Positions 8,766 to 18,182 of a stretch of 64,000 nt of DNA are shown piece by piece (position 1 is the stretch's first letter; the number at the start of each line of letters is the position of its first letter). The stretch is taken from the NCBI GenBank assembly GCA_041060555.1, contig JBEUDS010000019.1. One strand, given 5' to 3'. Position numbers and translations under genes: made by a program. The notes under the pieces are model-generated. The model was not told the origin of the DNA. It worked only from the letters and a program-made list of their open reading frames with translations, and made no database searches. Origin of the DNA: CAUJIW01 sp963205175 (lineage in GTDB: Bacteria > Pseudomonadota > Alphaproteobacteria > Sphingomonadales > Sphingomonadaceae).

Positions 8766-9224
8766 CAAGAGCTTCAGCGTTCTACCCCATTAGGACGCGG
8801 ATGACCAAGAATTGGTTAACGCGGGAGTGCCTGCCGGGGCTGCCGCGTCCGGCTGTCAGGCGATCGGCCGGGGTGCCAGGGCGTCACTGAAGTCAGGGAC
8901 TTGCACAAAGCTGAACGCTCGATTAACGCTAAGGCATCACGGGCAACGGGGGGCTCGTGAACGCGGCTTCGGTTGAGAGCGGGCTCAGCCCGGCATTCCC
9001 GAAGCCGCGTACTCCCGTTCCGGGGCCAACTCGTTGAAATCAACCTGAAAGCGTATTCTCGACTCGGGCGTGCCGGTGTCGGTCTCCTCGAGTCGTGGCA
9101 GCTGCGAGCCGCGTCGGGGATCGAATCGGTGGCGATACGGAATTCCGGCGAGCCCACGACTCCGGTTCGCATCCGGTATATTGCAACCTGCCGTGAGTCA
9201 GGGCCGCGCCGGCGCTTCAGGCGG
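8766..9224. other. 460-nt non-coding region between PilZ and SPOR genes
   Basis: No convincing gene: open frames here are antisense or out-of-frame extensions with no recognisable motif. It holds a GGTTAAC site (8814-8820), a strong nested hairpin (8962-9009) and a tRNA-T-arm-like but non-canonical hairpin near 9161-9178. It could carry a small RNA or only regulatory and terminator sequence. Confidence 0.5.
8962..9009. other. Nested hairpin, possible terminator or small RNA
   Basis: An 11-bp perfect outer stem (CGCGGCTTCGG at 8962-8972 with its complement at 8999-9009) encloses a second stem-loop (GGGC-TCA-GCCC around 8981-8991). It lies about 215 nt after the stop of the SPOR gene (-). No T-tract follows on either strand, which argues against a simple intrinsic terminator. 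Confidence 0.45.
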
Positions 9225-10283
9225 TCAATTGCTCGTGACGCGAAGCGCGAAGCAGGCCAGCCCGGCCCGGCTGAGGATGGCGCACCGGGCGTTTGCCTCG
9301 GCGCGTCCGGCGAACGGTCCCACCTGCAGGCGCACGACGCTGCCGTCGGGCGCGGGCGCGTAGGTGGGGGCCAGGCCGCGCAGCGAGTCGCGGTGCCGGG
9401 CCTGCAGCTGTGCCCATCCCTGCGCCGCGCTGTCCCGCGAGCGGAACGCGCCCACCTGCAAGCGCCAGTCTCCGGCGGCCGCGGTTGCGCCGTCGGGGGT
9501 GGCCGATGCCGCCGTGCGCCCCGGCGGGGGGGCGGCGCGGGGTGATGGCGCGGCGACTGCCGCGGGAAGGGCAGGGGCATCGGTGCCGTAGGTGACAGCG
9601 ACCGTGGGAGGCTTGTCGGCAGGCGTCGCCGCCGGCGAGGTGGGCTCGTCGCCGTAGCCAACCCTGACGCCGTGCGGCGGCGGCGGGGATGGCAGGGCCG
9701 GTTCTTCCGGCGCGGTGGCGACCACGATATGGCTGGCCCGACGCTTGTCGTCGGCCGAGACGTGGCGGCTCATTTCCGCCAGTGCTTCTTCGGCTTCCGG
9801 CAACGACGCCTTCGCGGCGGCCTCGGTGTAGGCGTAGGCGCGCGGCCAGTCGCGCGCGACGGCCTCGCCGTTGAAATGGAGTACGCCCAGCATGTAGAGC
9901 GCGCGGGGCTCCCCCCTGGCGGCGGCGGCCTGCCACAGTTCGATCGCCCGCTTGCGGTTGGCCAGCGGCGGCTCGGCGAAATAATAGATCGAGCCCAGGT
10001 TGGCCTGGGCCGATACATGGCCCAGGGCGGCGGCGCGTTCATAATAGTCGACGGCGATCTTCAGATCGGGCGCCACGCCACGCCCCAGACGATAGGCCTG
10101 GCCAAGGTTGAACAGCGCGTTGGGTTCGTTCTGCGCCGCGTAGGGCAGCCACTCGGCGATGGCGCCACCATAGTCACCGGCCTGATATTTCTGCACCCCG
10201 GTCTGCACATCGGCATGAACAGCGACGGACAGGGTCATGAAACTCGCGGTCAAACCCAGTGCCAGCGCGGTAATGCGTTTCAT
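9225..10283 (-). CDS. Sel1/TPR-repeat protein with C-terminal SPOR domain
   Basis: A secreted (periplasmic) protein of 352 residues. Residues 1-24 are a Sec signal peptide (MKRITALALGLTASF..HA). Residues about 28-165 hold Sel1-like TPR repeats (ALFNLGQAYRLGRGVAPD, AQANLGSIYY, ALYMLGVLHFNGE). A Pro/Ala-rich linker follows (about 180-270). The C-terminal 75 residues form a SPOR domain (GDWRLQVGAFRSRDSAAQGW ... VRLQVGPFAGRAEANARC), which binds denuded peptidoglycan at division sites. I chose the ATG at 10283 because the signal peptide begins there; a GTG six codons upstream is less likely. It is divergent from the parA operon, whose last gene has the same architecture. Confidence 0.85.
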   Translation of the reverse strand: MKRITALALGLTASFMTLSVAVHADVQTGVQKYQAGDYGGAIAEWLPYAAQNEPNALFNLGQAYRLGRGVAPDLKIAVDYYERAAALGHVSAQANLGSIYYFAEPPLANRKRAIELWQAAAARGEPRALYMLGVLHFNGEAVARDWPRAYAYTEAAAKASLPEAEEALAEMSRHVSADDKRRASHIVVATAPEEPALPSPPPPHGVRVGYGDEPTSPAATPADKPPTVAVTYGTDAPALPAAVAAPSPRAAPPPGRTAASATPDGATAAAGDWRLQVGAFRSRDSAAQGWAQLQARHRDSLRGLAPTYAPAPDGSVVRLQVGPFAGRAEANARCAILSRAGLACFALRVTSN

Positions 10284-10325
10284 CACGTTCAGTCCCAACA
10301 CCTGCCGCGGCCCCGTCAGGCCGCC

Positions 10326-10333
10326 ATGGTTAA
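10326..10333. promoter_or_regulatory. CtrA half-site-like box (ATGGTTAA)
   Basis: ATGGTTAA is the complement of TTAACCAT, a known CtrA half-site form in alphaproteobacteria. It lies 43 nt upstream of the SPOR gene start, in the divergent promoter region shared with parA. The same GGTTAAC core recurs at 8814-8820, and its complement GTTAACC at 10370-10376. One 8-mer is weak evidence. Confidence 0.3.
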
Positions 10334-10479
10334 CGCGTAGAGCATTAAGGGGCGAATGTTTACGGCATTGTTAACCGCAAGGCGGGGGAGGGGAGGGCGG
10401 GTCCGGCGCCAGGCGGCGGTCGCTCCCGGCCGTGCCTGTCGCCGTCGCACTCGACTTGTTTCGTCGGCACAAGAAGTTG

Positions 10480-10494
10480 GTAACCCTATGTTAA
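10480..10494 (+). promoter_or_regulatory. CtrA-like box upstream of parA
   Basis: GTAA-N7-TTAA, one mismatch from the CtrA consensus TTAA-N7-TTAA, at 55-69 nt before the parA start. The position suits promoter control. CtrA is the cell-cycle master regulator of alphaproteobacteria; regulation is inferred only from the motif. Confidence 0.35.
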
Positions 10495-10548
10495 AGCCCG
10501 CCGGGTGATGCTGACTGTGGTGCTCTGCAATCGAGAGGACAGCAGCTC

Positions 10549-11265
10549 ATGCGCGTTTTGGCGTTTGCCTCACAAAAAGGTGGTTCGGGCAAGACCACGC
10601 TTAGCGGTCATATCGCCGTGCAGGCCGAACGGGCCGGCGCGGGTCCGGTCGTGCTCATTGATATCGATCCCCAGGGCTCGCTGTCCGATTGGTGGAACGA
10701 ACGCGAGGCGGAGACGCCGGCCTTTGCCCACACGACGGTCAGCCGGCTGATGACGGATCTGGAGGATCTGCGCGCCAAGGGCTTCAAGCTCGCGGTCATC
10801 GACACGCCGCCGGCCATCACCGTCGCCATCCAGAGTGTTGTCGCTGTCGCCGACCTGGTGGTGGTGCCGACCCGGCCGAGCCCGCATGACCTGCGCGCCG
10901 CCGGTGCCACCGTCGATCTGGTGGAGCGGGCGGGCAAACCGCTGGTATTCGTGGTCAACGCCGCCACGCCGCGTGCCAAGATCACCTTCGAGGCCGCCAT
11001 CGCCCTGTCGCAGCATGGCACCGTGGCGCCGGTGACGCTGCATCATCGCACCGATTTCGCGGCCTCGATGATCGACGGCCGCACCGTCATGGAAGTCGAT
11101 CCCAACGGCAAGTCGGCGGGCGAGATCGAGACGCTGTGGACCTACTTGTCGGACCGGCTGGAAAAGAACTTCCGCCGCACCGTGTTCGCGCCGCGCGTGC
11201 CCCTGGCTGCCGCCGGCGGACAGCGTGCCGGCGGCTTCGGCCGCAAAGCCGCGTTCGGCGAATAA
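10549..11265 (+). CDS. ParA/MinD-family ATPase (orphan)
   Basis: A 238-residue cytoplasmic ATPase that would form nucleotide-dependent dimers on DNA or another surface. The deviant Walker A KGGSGKTT is at residues 11-18, Walker A' is LIDIDPQGSLSDWW and the Walker B strand is LAVIDTPPA. No helix-turn-helix precedes it, so it is the small ParA type. The last 30 residues are a Gly/Arg-rich tail. The ATG at 10549 has GAGAGGA 8 nt upstream. There is no parB or parS; instead a ribbon-helix-helix protein follows 12 nt later and then a TPR-SPOR lipoprotein. It is thus likely a positioning ATPase for a cell-envelope or polar cargo rather than the chromosome partition protein. Confidence 0.9.
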   Translation: MRVLAFASQKGGSGKTTLSGHIAVQAERAGAGPVVLIDIDPQGSLSDWWNEREAETPAFAHTTVSRLMTDLEDLRAKGFKLAVIDTPPAITVAIQSVVAVADLVVVPTRPSPHDLRAAGATVDLVERAGKPLVFVVNAATPRAKITFEAAIALSQHGTVAPVTLHHRTDFAASMIDGRTVMEVDPNGKSAGEIETLWTYLSDRLEKNFRRTVFAPRVPLAAAGGQRAGGFGRKAAFGE

Positions 11266-11277
11266 CGGAGACGGCCC

Positions 11278-11871
11278 ATGTATGACTCCAAGCCCGCGGC
11301 TTCCCTGACGGCCGGCCTGCTGGCCCGCAAGGGTCACGCCCGCCCCGCCATCCGGCCGCAACAGGTGGCCGCCGATTATGACCTTGGCATGAGCACCCCG
11401 GCGCCGACGCCGAACCGTGCCCGCGCCCGGCTGGTGATCTCCGAACGCGAAACGCTGCCGATCCCGCCAGCCGACTCCTCCCCGGTCGCCGCTGTCCAGG
11501 CGGAGATCGCCGAGCGCCTGGCCGCCGCCGCCGCCGTCGACGAGGTGGCGCCGGTCGCCGTCACGGCGCCGGTTGTCGCCGACGAGCCGGTCGCCGAGCC
11601 CGAACCGGTTGCCGTCGCGGTTGCCGCATCAGCCGCCGCCGCCCCCGAGGCCACACCCCGGCCGCGCGCGGAGCGTGGCAGCAAGCCTAAGTCGGCGTTC
11701 ACGCTGCGGCTTGATGGCGAACGTCATCTCAAGCTGCGACTGCTGTCGGCGCACAAGCACAAGTCGTCGCAGGCACTGCTGATCGAGGCGCTGGATCATT
11801 ATCTCGCCGCCAGCGCCGCGGATTTGCCGGCGGCCAATACCTGCGTGTGCCGCGCGATCGCGCAGGACTGA
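11278..11871 (+). CDS. Ribbon-helix-helix protein with disordered N-terminus
   Basis: 197 residues, no named family recognised for the whole chain. Residues 1-140 are low-complexity Ala/Pro/Val/Glu sequence, probably disordered. Residues about 138-182 look like a ribbon-helix-helix DNA-binding fold: the strand SAFTLRLDGERHLKLRLLS followed by AHKHKSSQALLIEALDHYLA. Many small ParA systems use an RHH protein in place of ParB, and this gene starts 12 nt after parA, so a partner role is the natural reading. It has two Cys near the end (CVCRAIAQD). A poly-Ala/Pro N-terminus could contact and stimulate the ATPase, as N-terminal tails do in known ParA partners. That is inference. Confidence 0.65.
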   Translation: MYDSKPAASLTAGLLARKGHARPAIRPQQVAADYDLGMSTPAPTPNRARARLVISERETLPIPPADSSPVAAVQAEIAERLAAAAAVDEVAPVAVTAPVVADEPVAEPEPVAVAVAASAAAAPEATPRPRAERGSKPKSAFTLRLDGERHLKLRLLSAHKHKSSQALLIEALDHYLAASAADLPAANTCVCRAIAQD

Positions 11872-11898
11872 GACCGCCTGGATTCAGGGAGATTGGGC

Positions 11899-13446
11899 AT
11901 GATGTCGCCTATGCTGATTGGCCGCCCGACCCTGCTGGGTTCGCTGAGCCTGATCGCGGTGCTGGCCGCCTGCGGCAGCACCCGGACCGCCGCCACTTTC
12001 AACAATGTCGCACCGGCGGCGGGGCGTGCCGCGCCGCCGTCCGCGTCCGCGCCCTCCTCGTCGGCGATGACCGGGCTGGTGGCTGGCGCGCTCAGCAATG
12101 GTGACGCCGAGGCCGCGGTCCGGCTGGCCCAGCTCGGCGTGATGGCCGCACCGCAGGATGCGGCGGCGCTGGTGGCCCTGGGCCAGGCCTATGTCGCGGC
12201 CGGACGGTTCATGGACGCGTTGACGCCGCTGGCGCAGGCTGGCGCCATTGATGCCGCCAACCCGCGCATCCAGGTCACATTGGCGCTGGCGCATCTGGGG
12301 TCCGGCGACGTTACCCGGGCGATGCCGTTGCTGGCCGGGCTGGAGCCCCTGGCGGCCAGTGATCCGGCCCTCGCTGCTGATGTCGGCCTGGCGCTGGCGC
12401 TGTCGGGTGAACACCGCCGGTCGCTGATGGTGCTGGAGGCCGCCGTGCGGGATCCGCGTGCCACCGTGCGGACACGCCAGAACCTTGCCTTGTCCTATGC
12501 GCTTGCCAATGACTGGGCGCGAGCCCGGGCGATGGCGGCGGTCGACCTCATCGGTCAGGACGTGTCCGGCAGACTGCAGCAATGGGCCGCGCTGGCCGCA
12601 GCCCGGCCCGGTGACCGGCTGGCGACGTTGATGGGTGTCGTGCCCGCTGGCGATTCGCCGATGCTGGCCGCTGCCGCGCCGCAGGCGCCGGCTTTGTTGA
12701 CCGCTGCCGCGCCGCAGGCGCCGGCTTTGTTGACCGCTGCCGCGCCGCAGGCGCCGGCCCTGCTGGCCAAACCGGCCGAGATCGCCAGGTCCGCCGAGGT
12801 TGCACAGGCGGCGGCGCCCGTGGCCGCCGTCGCCACCGCGGTCGCTGAGCCCGCCGAGGTGCCGGCGCCGGTCGTCGCCGTGGCGGTTGAACCGACGACC
12901 GTGGCAGTTGCCGCCGTTGCCGCTGAACCTGTGGCACCGGTCGCCGCCAAGCCGGCATTCGTGCCATCACCGCCGAAGTTGATCGCCCGCAACGACGCTG
13001 CGTCGGCGCCAGCCACCGTCAAGGTCAATCTGGTTGCTGCGACTCCGGCAGCCGTCGAACCCCGGCCGGCGCCGCCGCCGGTGGCGACGCCGCATCCGCC
13101 GGTATCGATGAAGGTCGCGGTGTCCGGCCCGGTGACCGCCAAGGCGCCCGCCGGTGGCTGGACCGTCCAGCTGGCAGCTTATCGTCATGAGGCGAGCTTC
13201 ACCTGGGGCTGGCGGAGCCTGCGCAATGCCCATCCGGCCACGCTGGCGACCTATGAGCCGACGCTGACCGCCGCTGGCGCCAGTGGCTTGCGTCGTCTGG
13301 TCGTGGGAGAGTTCAGCAGCCGCAAGCAGGCCTATCGCCTGTGCGCCGCGCTGCGCCAGGAGGGCGGTTCATGCTTCGTCCGGCATATGCCGGCGGAACC
13401 GGCGACCCAGATGGTGTCGCGCGCACCCGACGCCACGGCGCTCTGA
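11899..13446 (+). CDS. TPR-SPOR lipoprotein
   Basis: A 515-residue envelope protein. The signal peptide ends in a lipobox (LAACG, Cys about residue 29), so it should be lipid-anchored. TPR repeats cover about residues 50-225 (ALVALGQAYVAAGRFMDAL, RQNLALSYALANDWARARAM). A long Ala/Pro/Val-rich linker follows (about 235-410), including three tandem copies of an 11-residue unit. The last 75 residues are a SPOR domain (GWTVQLAAYRHEASFTWGWR ... VVGEFSSRKQAYRLCAALRQEGGSC). I chose the ATG at 11899, 8 nt after GGGAG; a TTG two codons earlier and an ATG one codon later are alternatives. Third gene of the parA operon. Confidence 0.85.
   Translation: MMSPMLIGRPTLLGSLSLIAVLAACGSTRTAATFNNVAPAAGRAAPPSASAPSSSAMTGLVAGALSNGDAEAAVRLAQLGVMAAPQDAAALVALGQAYVAAGRFMDALTPLAQAGAIDAANPRIQVTLALAHLGSGDVTRAMPLLAGLEPLAASDPALAADVGLALALSGEHRRSLMVLEAAVRDPRATVRTRQNLALSYALANDWARARAMAAVDLIGQDVSGRLQQWAALAAARPGDRLATLMGVVPAGDSPMLAAAAPQAPALLTAAAPQAPALLTAAAPQAPALLAKPAEIARSAEVAQAAAPVAAVATAVAEPAEVPAPVVAVAVEPTTVAVAAVAAEPVAPVAAKPAFVPSPPKLIARNDAASAPATVKVNLVAATPAAVEPRPAPPPVATPHPPVSMKVAVSGPVTAKAPAGGWTVQLAAYRHEASFTWGWRSLRNAHPATLATYEPTLTAAGASGLRRLVVGEFSSRKQAYRLCAALRQEGGSCFVRHMPAEPATQMVSRAPDATAL
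12670..12768 (+). repeat. Three tandem 33-bp repeats inside the TPR-SPOR gene
   Basis: The 33-bp unit encodes AAAPQAPALLT. Copies at 12670-12702 and 12703-12735 are identical; the third (12736-12768) diverges in its last 12 bases. The repeats keep frame and lengthen the linker before the SPOR domain. Identity of two copies suggests recent slippage. Confidence 0.95.
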
Positions 13447-13474
13447 AGTTCGTCGGCCGCATGAGCCTATAAAG

Positions 13475-13499
13475 CAGCCGCCGGTCCCGCCGGCGGCTG
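13475..13499. terminator. Bidirectional terminator hairpin
   Basis: A 10-bp stem (CAGCCGCCGG with its complement) and 5-nt loop lie between the convergent TPR-SPOR and pyrC genes. On the minus strand it is followed by CTTTATAGG, a weak T-tract. Confidence 0.7.
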
Positions 13500-13512
13500 T
13501 TGACGTCATAGC

Positions 13513-14745
13513 TCAATTCGTCAGGACATCCCGCCCGTCGCGCCAGACGCCGCGCACCCGCCCCTGCACCAGCAACCGGTCGAGCGGCGTGTTCTTGGCC
13601 GTTGACCTCAGTGTTTCGGCGTCGATCTGCCAGGGCGCGCCGGCATCGAACAGCAGCAAGTCGGCGGCCTGGCCGACGTCCAGTCGGCCACCATTGAGGC
13701 CGAACAGAGCCGCCGGTTTGCTGGTGAGCTTGGTCATCAGCGTCGGCAGATCGAGGATGTCGTTGTGCACCAGGCTCAGGCTGGCGGCCAGCAGCGTCTC
13801 CACACCCACCATGCCGGCTTCCGCCTGGGCGAAGGGCAGGCGTTTGTCTTCCTGGGTGCGCGGATCGTGGCCGGAGGCGATGACGTCGATGGTGCCGTCG
13901 CGCAGGCCTTCGACCACCGCCAGCCGGTCGGCCTCGGTGCGCAAGGGCGGCGACAGGCGGGCGAAGGTGCGATAGTCGCCGATGGCGAAATCGTTGAGCA
14001 GGAAATGTGCTGGCGTCACGCCACAGGAGACCCGCACGCCACGGTGCTTGGCCCGCCGCACGGCGTCGATCGAGGCCGCGCAGGTCACCTGGGCGATGTG
14101 CAGCCGGGCGCCGGTTGCTTCCGCCAGCCGGACGTCGCGTTCCACCATCAGGCTTTCCGCCAGCGTCGAGGCCGCCGGCAGCCCGAGTCGCAGCGCGTAG
14201 TCGCTTTCCGTGGCGCAGGTGCCGTCGGTCAGCGTCTCGTCCTCGGCGTGGGCGACCACCAGCGCGTCGAAGCCGCTGGCATATTGCAGCAGCCGCAGCA
14301 TGACGCCGGTATCCATGATGCCGCGCCGGCCGGTGGCGACGGCGCAGGCGCCCGCCTCCAGCGCGAGGCCGATCTCGGCCAGTTTGCGGCCTTCCAGCGC
14401 CCGGGTGGCGGCGGCCAGCGGCCGGACCTTGACCACGTCCTGGCCCAGTCGGCGGACCCGCTCGATGGCGGCCGGGCCATCGAGCACCGGCGACTGGTCC
14501 GGCATCAGGCAGACCTTGACGACACCGCCGGCGATGGCGGCGGCCGGTTCGACCTTGAACACGCGGGTGTCGATCAGCGCCGGGGCCAGCAGGCGGCCGT
14601 CGCAGTCGATGACGGTGGCGTCGGCGGGGGTGGCGATGGCGCCAACCTCGGCGATGCGGCCGCCTTCCACCAGCAGGCCGCCCAGGCCGTCGAGACCGGA
14701 GGCGGCATCGAGCAGATGCGCGTTGATGAAGGCGATGCGGCTCAT
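13513..14745 (-). CDS. pyrC: Dihydroorotase-like protein, probably non-catalytic (PyrC')
   Basis: A 410-residue amidohydrolase-fold protein of the dihydroorotase family. The zinc motif DxHxH that should follow the first strand is replaced: residues 59-63 read DTRVF. The usual ATDHAPH near the end of the barrel reads ASGHDPR, losing the catalytic Asp and one His. HAEDE and HIAQVT remain. Such metal-less homologues (PyrC' or PyrX) are known from Pseudomonas, where they are structural partners of aspartate transcarbamoylase, and the gene here overlaps pyrB by 4 nt (ATGA). A true dihydroorotase must therefore be encoded elsewhere. Confidence 0.88.
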   Translation of the reverse strand: MSRIAFINAHLLDAASGLDGLGGLLVEGGRIAEVGAIATPADATVIDCDGRLLAPALIDTRVFKVEPAAAIAGGVVKVCLMPDQSPVLDGPAAIERVRRLGQDVVKVRPLAAATRALEGRKLAEIGLALEAGACAVATGRRGIMDTGVMLRLLQYASGFDALVVAHAEDETLTDGTCATESDYALRLGLPAASTLAESLMVERDVRLAEATGARLHIAQVTCAASIDAVRRAKHRGVRVSCGVTPAHFLLNDFAIGDYRTFARLSPPLRTEADRLAVVEGLRDGTIDVIASGHDPRTQEDKRLPFAQAEAGMVGVETLLAASLSLVHNDILDLPTLMTKLTSKPAALFGLNGGRLDVGQAADLLLFDAGAPWQIDAETLRSTAKNTPLDRLLVQGRVRGVWRDGRDVLTN

Positions 14746-15770
14746 GCCCGGCCTCCCGTCGCACCGATGCTGCCGTCGGCCCAGCCGGCGATGCCGCGTC
14801 GTTTGCGGGTCAGCACGTCGAGGCAGGCCATGCGCACGGCGACGCCCATTTCCACCTGTTCGGCGATGGCCGAGCGCACCAGATCGTCGGCGACCGCCGT
14901 GTCGATCTCGACGCCCCGGTTCATCGGCCCCGGGTGCATCACCAGCGCGTCCGGCTTGGCACGCTTCAGCCGCTCCCCGGTGAGGCCGTAGAAGTGGAAG
15001 AACTCACGGGTGGAGGGGATGTAGCCGCCCTGCATCCGTTCCTTCTGCAGGCGCAGCATCATCACCACGTCGGCGCTGTCGAGCCCCTTGTCCATGTCGG
15101 TGAACACCTCGACGCCCAGCCGTTCGATGCCGGCGCCCAGCAGGGTCGGCGGCGCGACCACGCGCACCCGCGCCCCCAGTGCATTGAGCAGCTGGAAATT
15201 CGAGCGGGCGACCCGGCTGTGCAGGATGTCGCCGCAGATGGCGACGGTCAGCCCCTCGATGCGGCCCTTGCGGCGGCGGATGGTGAGCGCGTCCAGCAGG
15301 GCCTGGGTCGGGTGTTCGTGGCGGCCGTCGCCGGCGTTGATGACGGTGCAGTCCACTTTCTCGGCGATCAGTTGCACCGCGCCGGAGTCCTGGTGGCGGA
15401 TGACGATGATGTCCGGGTGCATGGCGGCCAGCGTCAGCGCCGTGTCCAGCAGTGTCTCGCCCTTCTTCAGCGACGAGGTGCCGGGCACCATGTTGACGCA
15501 ATCGACGCCCAGCCGCTTGCCGGCGATCTCGAACGACAGCAGCGTGCGGGTGGAATTCTCGAAAAAGGCGTTGACCTGGGTCAGGCCCGCCAGCCGGTCG
15601 TGACGCTTGTGGGTCGAGCGGTTCGACTCGATCCACTGTTCCGCCTCGTCGAGCAGATAGGCGATCTCCCACGGCTGCAGGCCGGTGATGCCCAGCAGGT
15701 TCGTATAGGGGAACGGATGCAGGCCCGGCGGCGTGCGATGGGAGGCAGGGGCGGGAGATGCGGATGTCAT
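14742..15770 (-). CDS. pyrB: Aspartate carbamoyltransferase catalytic subunit
   Basis: Joins carbamoyl phosphate and aspartate in pyrimidine synthesis. The 342 residues include the carbamoyl-phosphate motif STRT in FFENSTRTLLSFEIAGKRLG, the HPTQALLDALTI motif, and a C-terminal aspartate domain with VMHPGPMNRGVEI. I chose the ATG at 15770, where family similarity begins; no ribosome site precedes it, but a promoter-like TTGCCG-N17-TATAGA ends 10 nt upstream, so the transcript may be nearly leaderless. Its stop overlaps the PyrC' start by 4 nt, implying coupled translation and a PyrB-PyrC' complex. Confidence 0.96.
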   Translation of the reverse strand: MTSASPAPASHRTPPGLHPFPYTNLLGITGLQPWEIAYLLDEAEQWIESNRSTHKRHDRLAGLTQVNAFFENSTRTLLSFEIAGKRLGVDCVNMVPGTSSLKKGETLLDTALTLAAMHPDIIVIRHQDSGAVQLIAEKVDCTVINAGDGRHEHPTQALLDALTIRRRKGRIEGLTVAICGDILHSRVARSNFQLLNALGARVRVVAPPTLLGAGIERLGVEVFTDMDKGLDSADVVMMLRLQKERMQGGYIPSTREFFHFYGLTGERLKRAKPDALVMHPGPMNRGVEIDTAVADDLVRSAIAEQVEMGVAVRMACLDVLTRKRRGIAGWADGSIGATGGRA

Positions 15771-15780
15771 TAAGAGGCGG

Positions 15781-15809
15781 TCTATAATCCTGTCCCGGGG
15801 GCTCGGCAA
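15781..15809 (-). promoter_or_regulatory. Sigma70-like promoter of pyrB-pyrC
   Basis: On the minus strand: -35 TTGCCG (15804-15809), 17-nt spacer, -10 TATAGA (15781-15786). The -10 box ends 10 nt before the pyrB ATG, so the 5' leader would be only a few nucleotides, matching the missing ribosome site. Confidence 0.55.
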
Positions 15810-15916
15810 GGGCGGCCCTCAAGCGCCCCGCCGGGACATGCGCGACCCCCAACCGAGCGTCTAGCCATGGCGGTCCGGGGACGCTAAAAGCGCCGCCAAC
15901 GAAAGGTGCCCTTCCC

Positions 15917-18107
<2,191 letters not shown>

Positions 18108-18112
<5 letters not shown>

Positions 18113-18124
18113 CCTGCGGTCAGG
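18108..18124. terminator. Small hairpin at the purL stop
   Basis: A 7-bp stem (CCTGACC/GGTCAGG, 3-nt loop) overlaps the purL stop codon between convergent genes. No T-tract; weak candidate terminator. Confidence 0.3.
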
Positions 18125-18139
18125 GCGGACAGCCCCGGC

Positions 18140-18182
18140 TCAGTCGAAGCGCAGCGCTTCCATCGCTTCAGTCGAAGCGCAG
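18140..18182. repeat. Imperfect 28-bp duplication at the 3' end of the dioxygenase gene
   Basis: TCAGTCGAAGCGCAG occurs at 18140-18154 and 18168-18182, with further partial identity to about 28 bp. The second copy is the end and stop of the dioxygenase gene (minus strand, ...MDALRFD); the first lies just downstream and encodes a nearly identical tail in the same sense. Confidence 0.85.

Noticed and set aside
9161..9178. tRNA T-arm-like hairpin (CCGG-TTCGCAT-CCGG)
   Set aside because: The loop lacks the invariant A58, and no acceptor, D or anticodon arms can be drawn around it.
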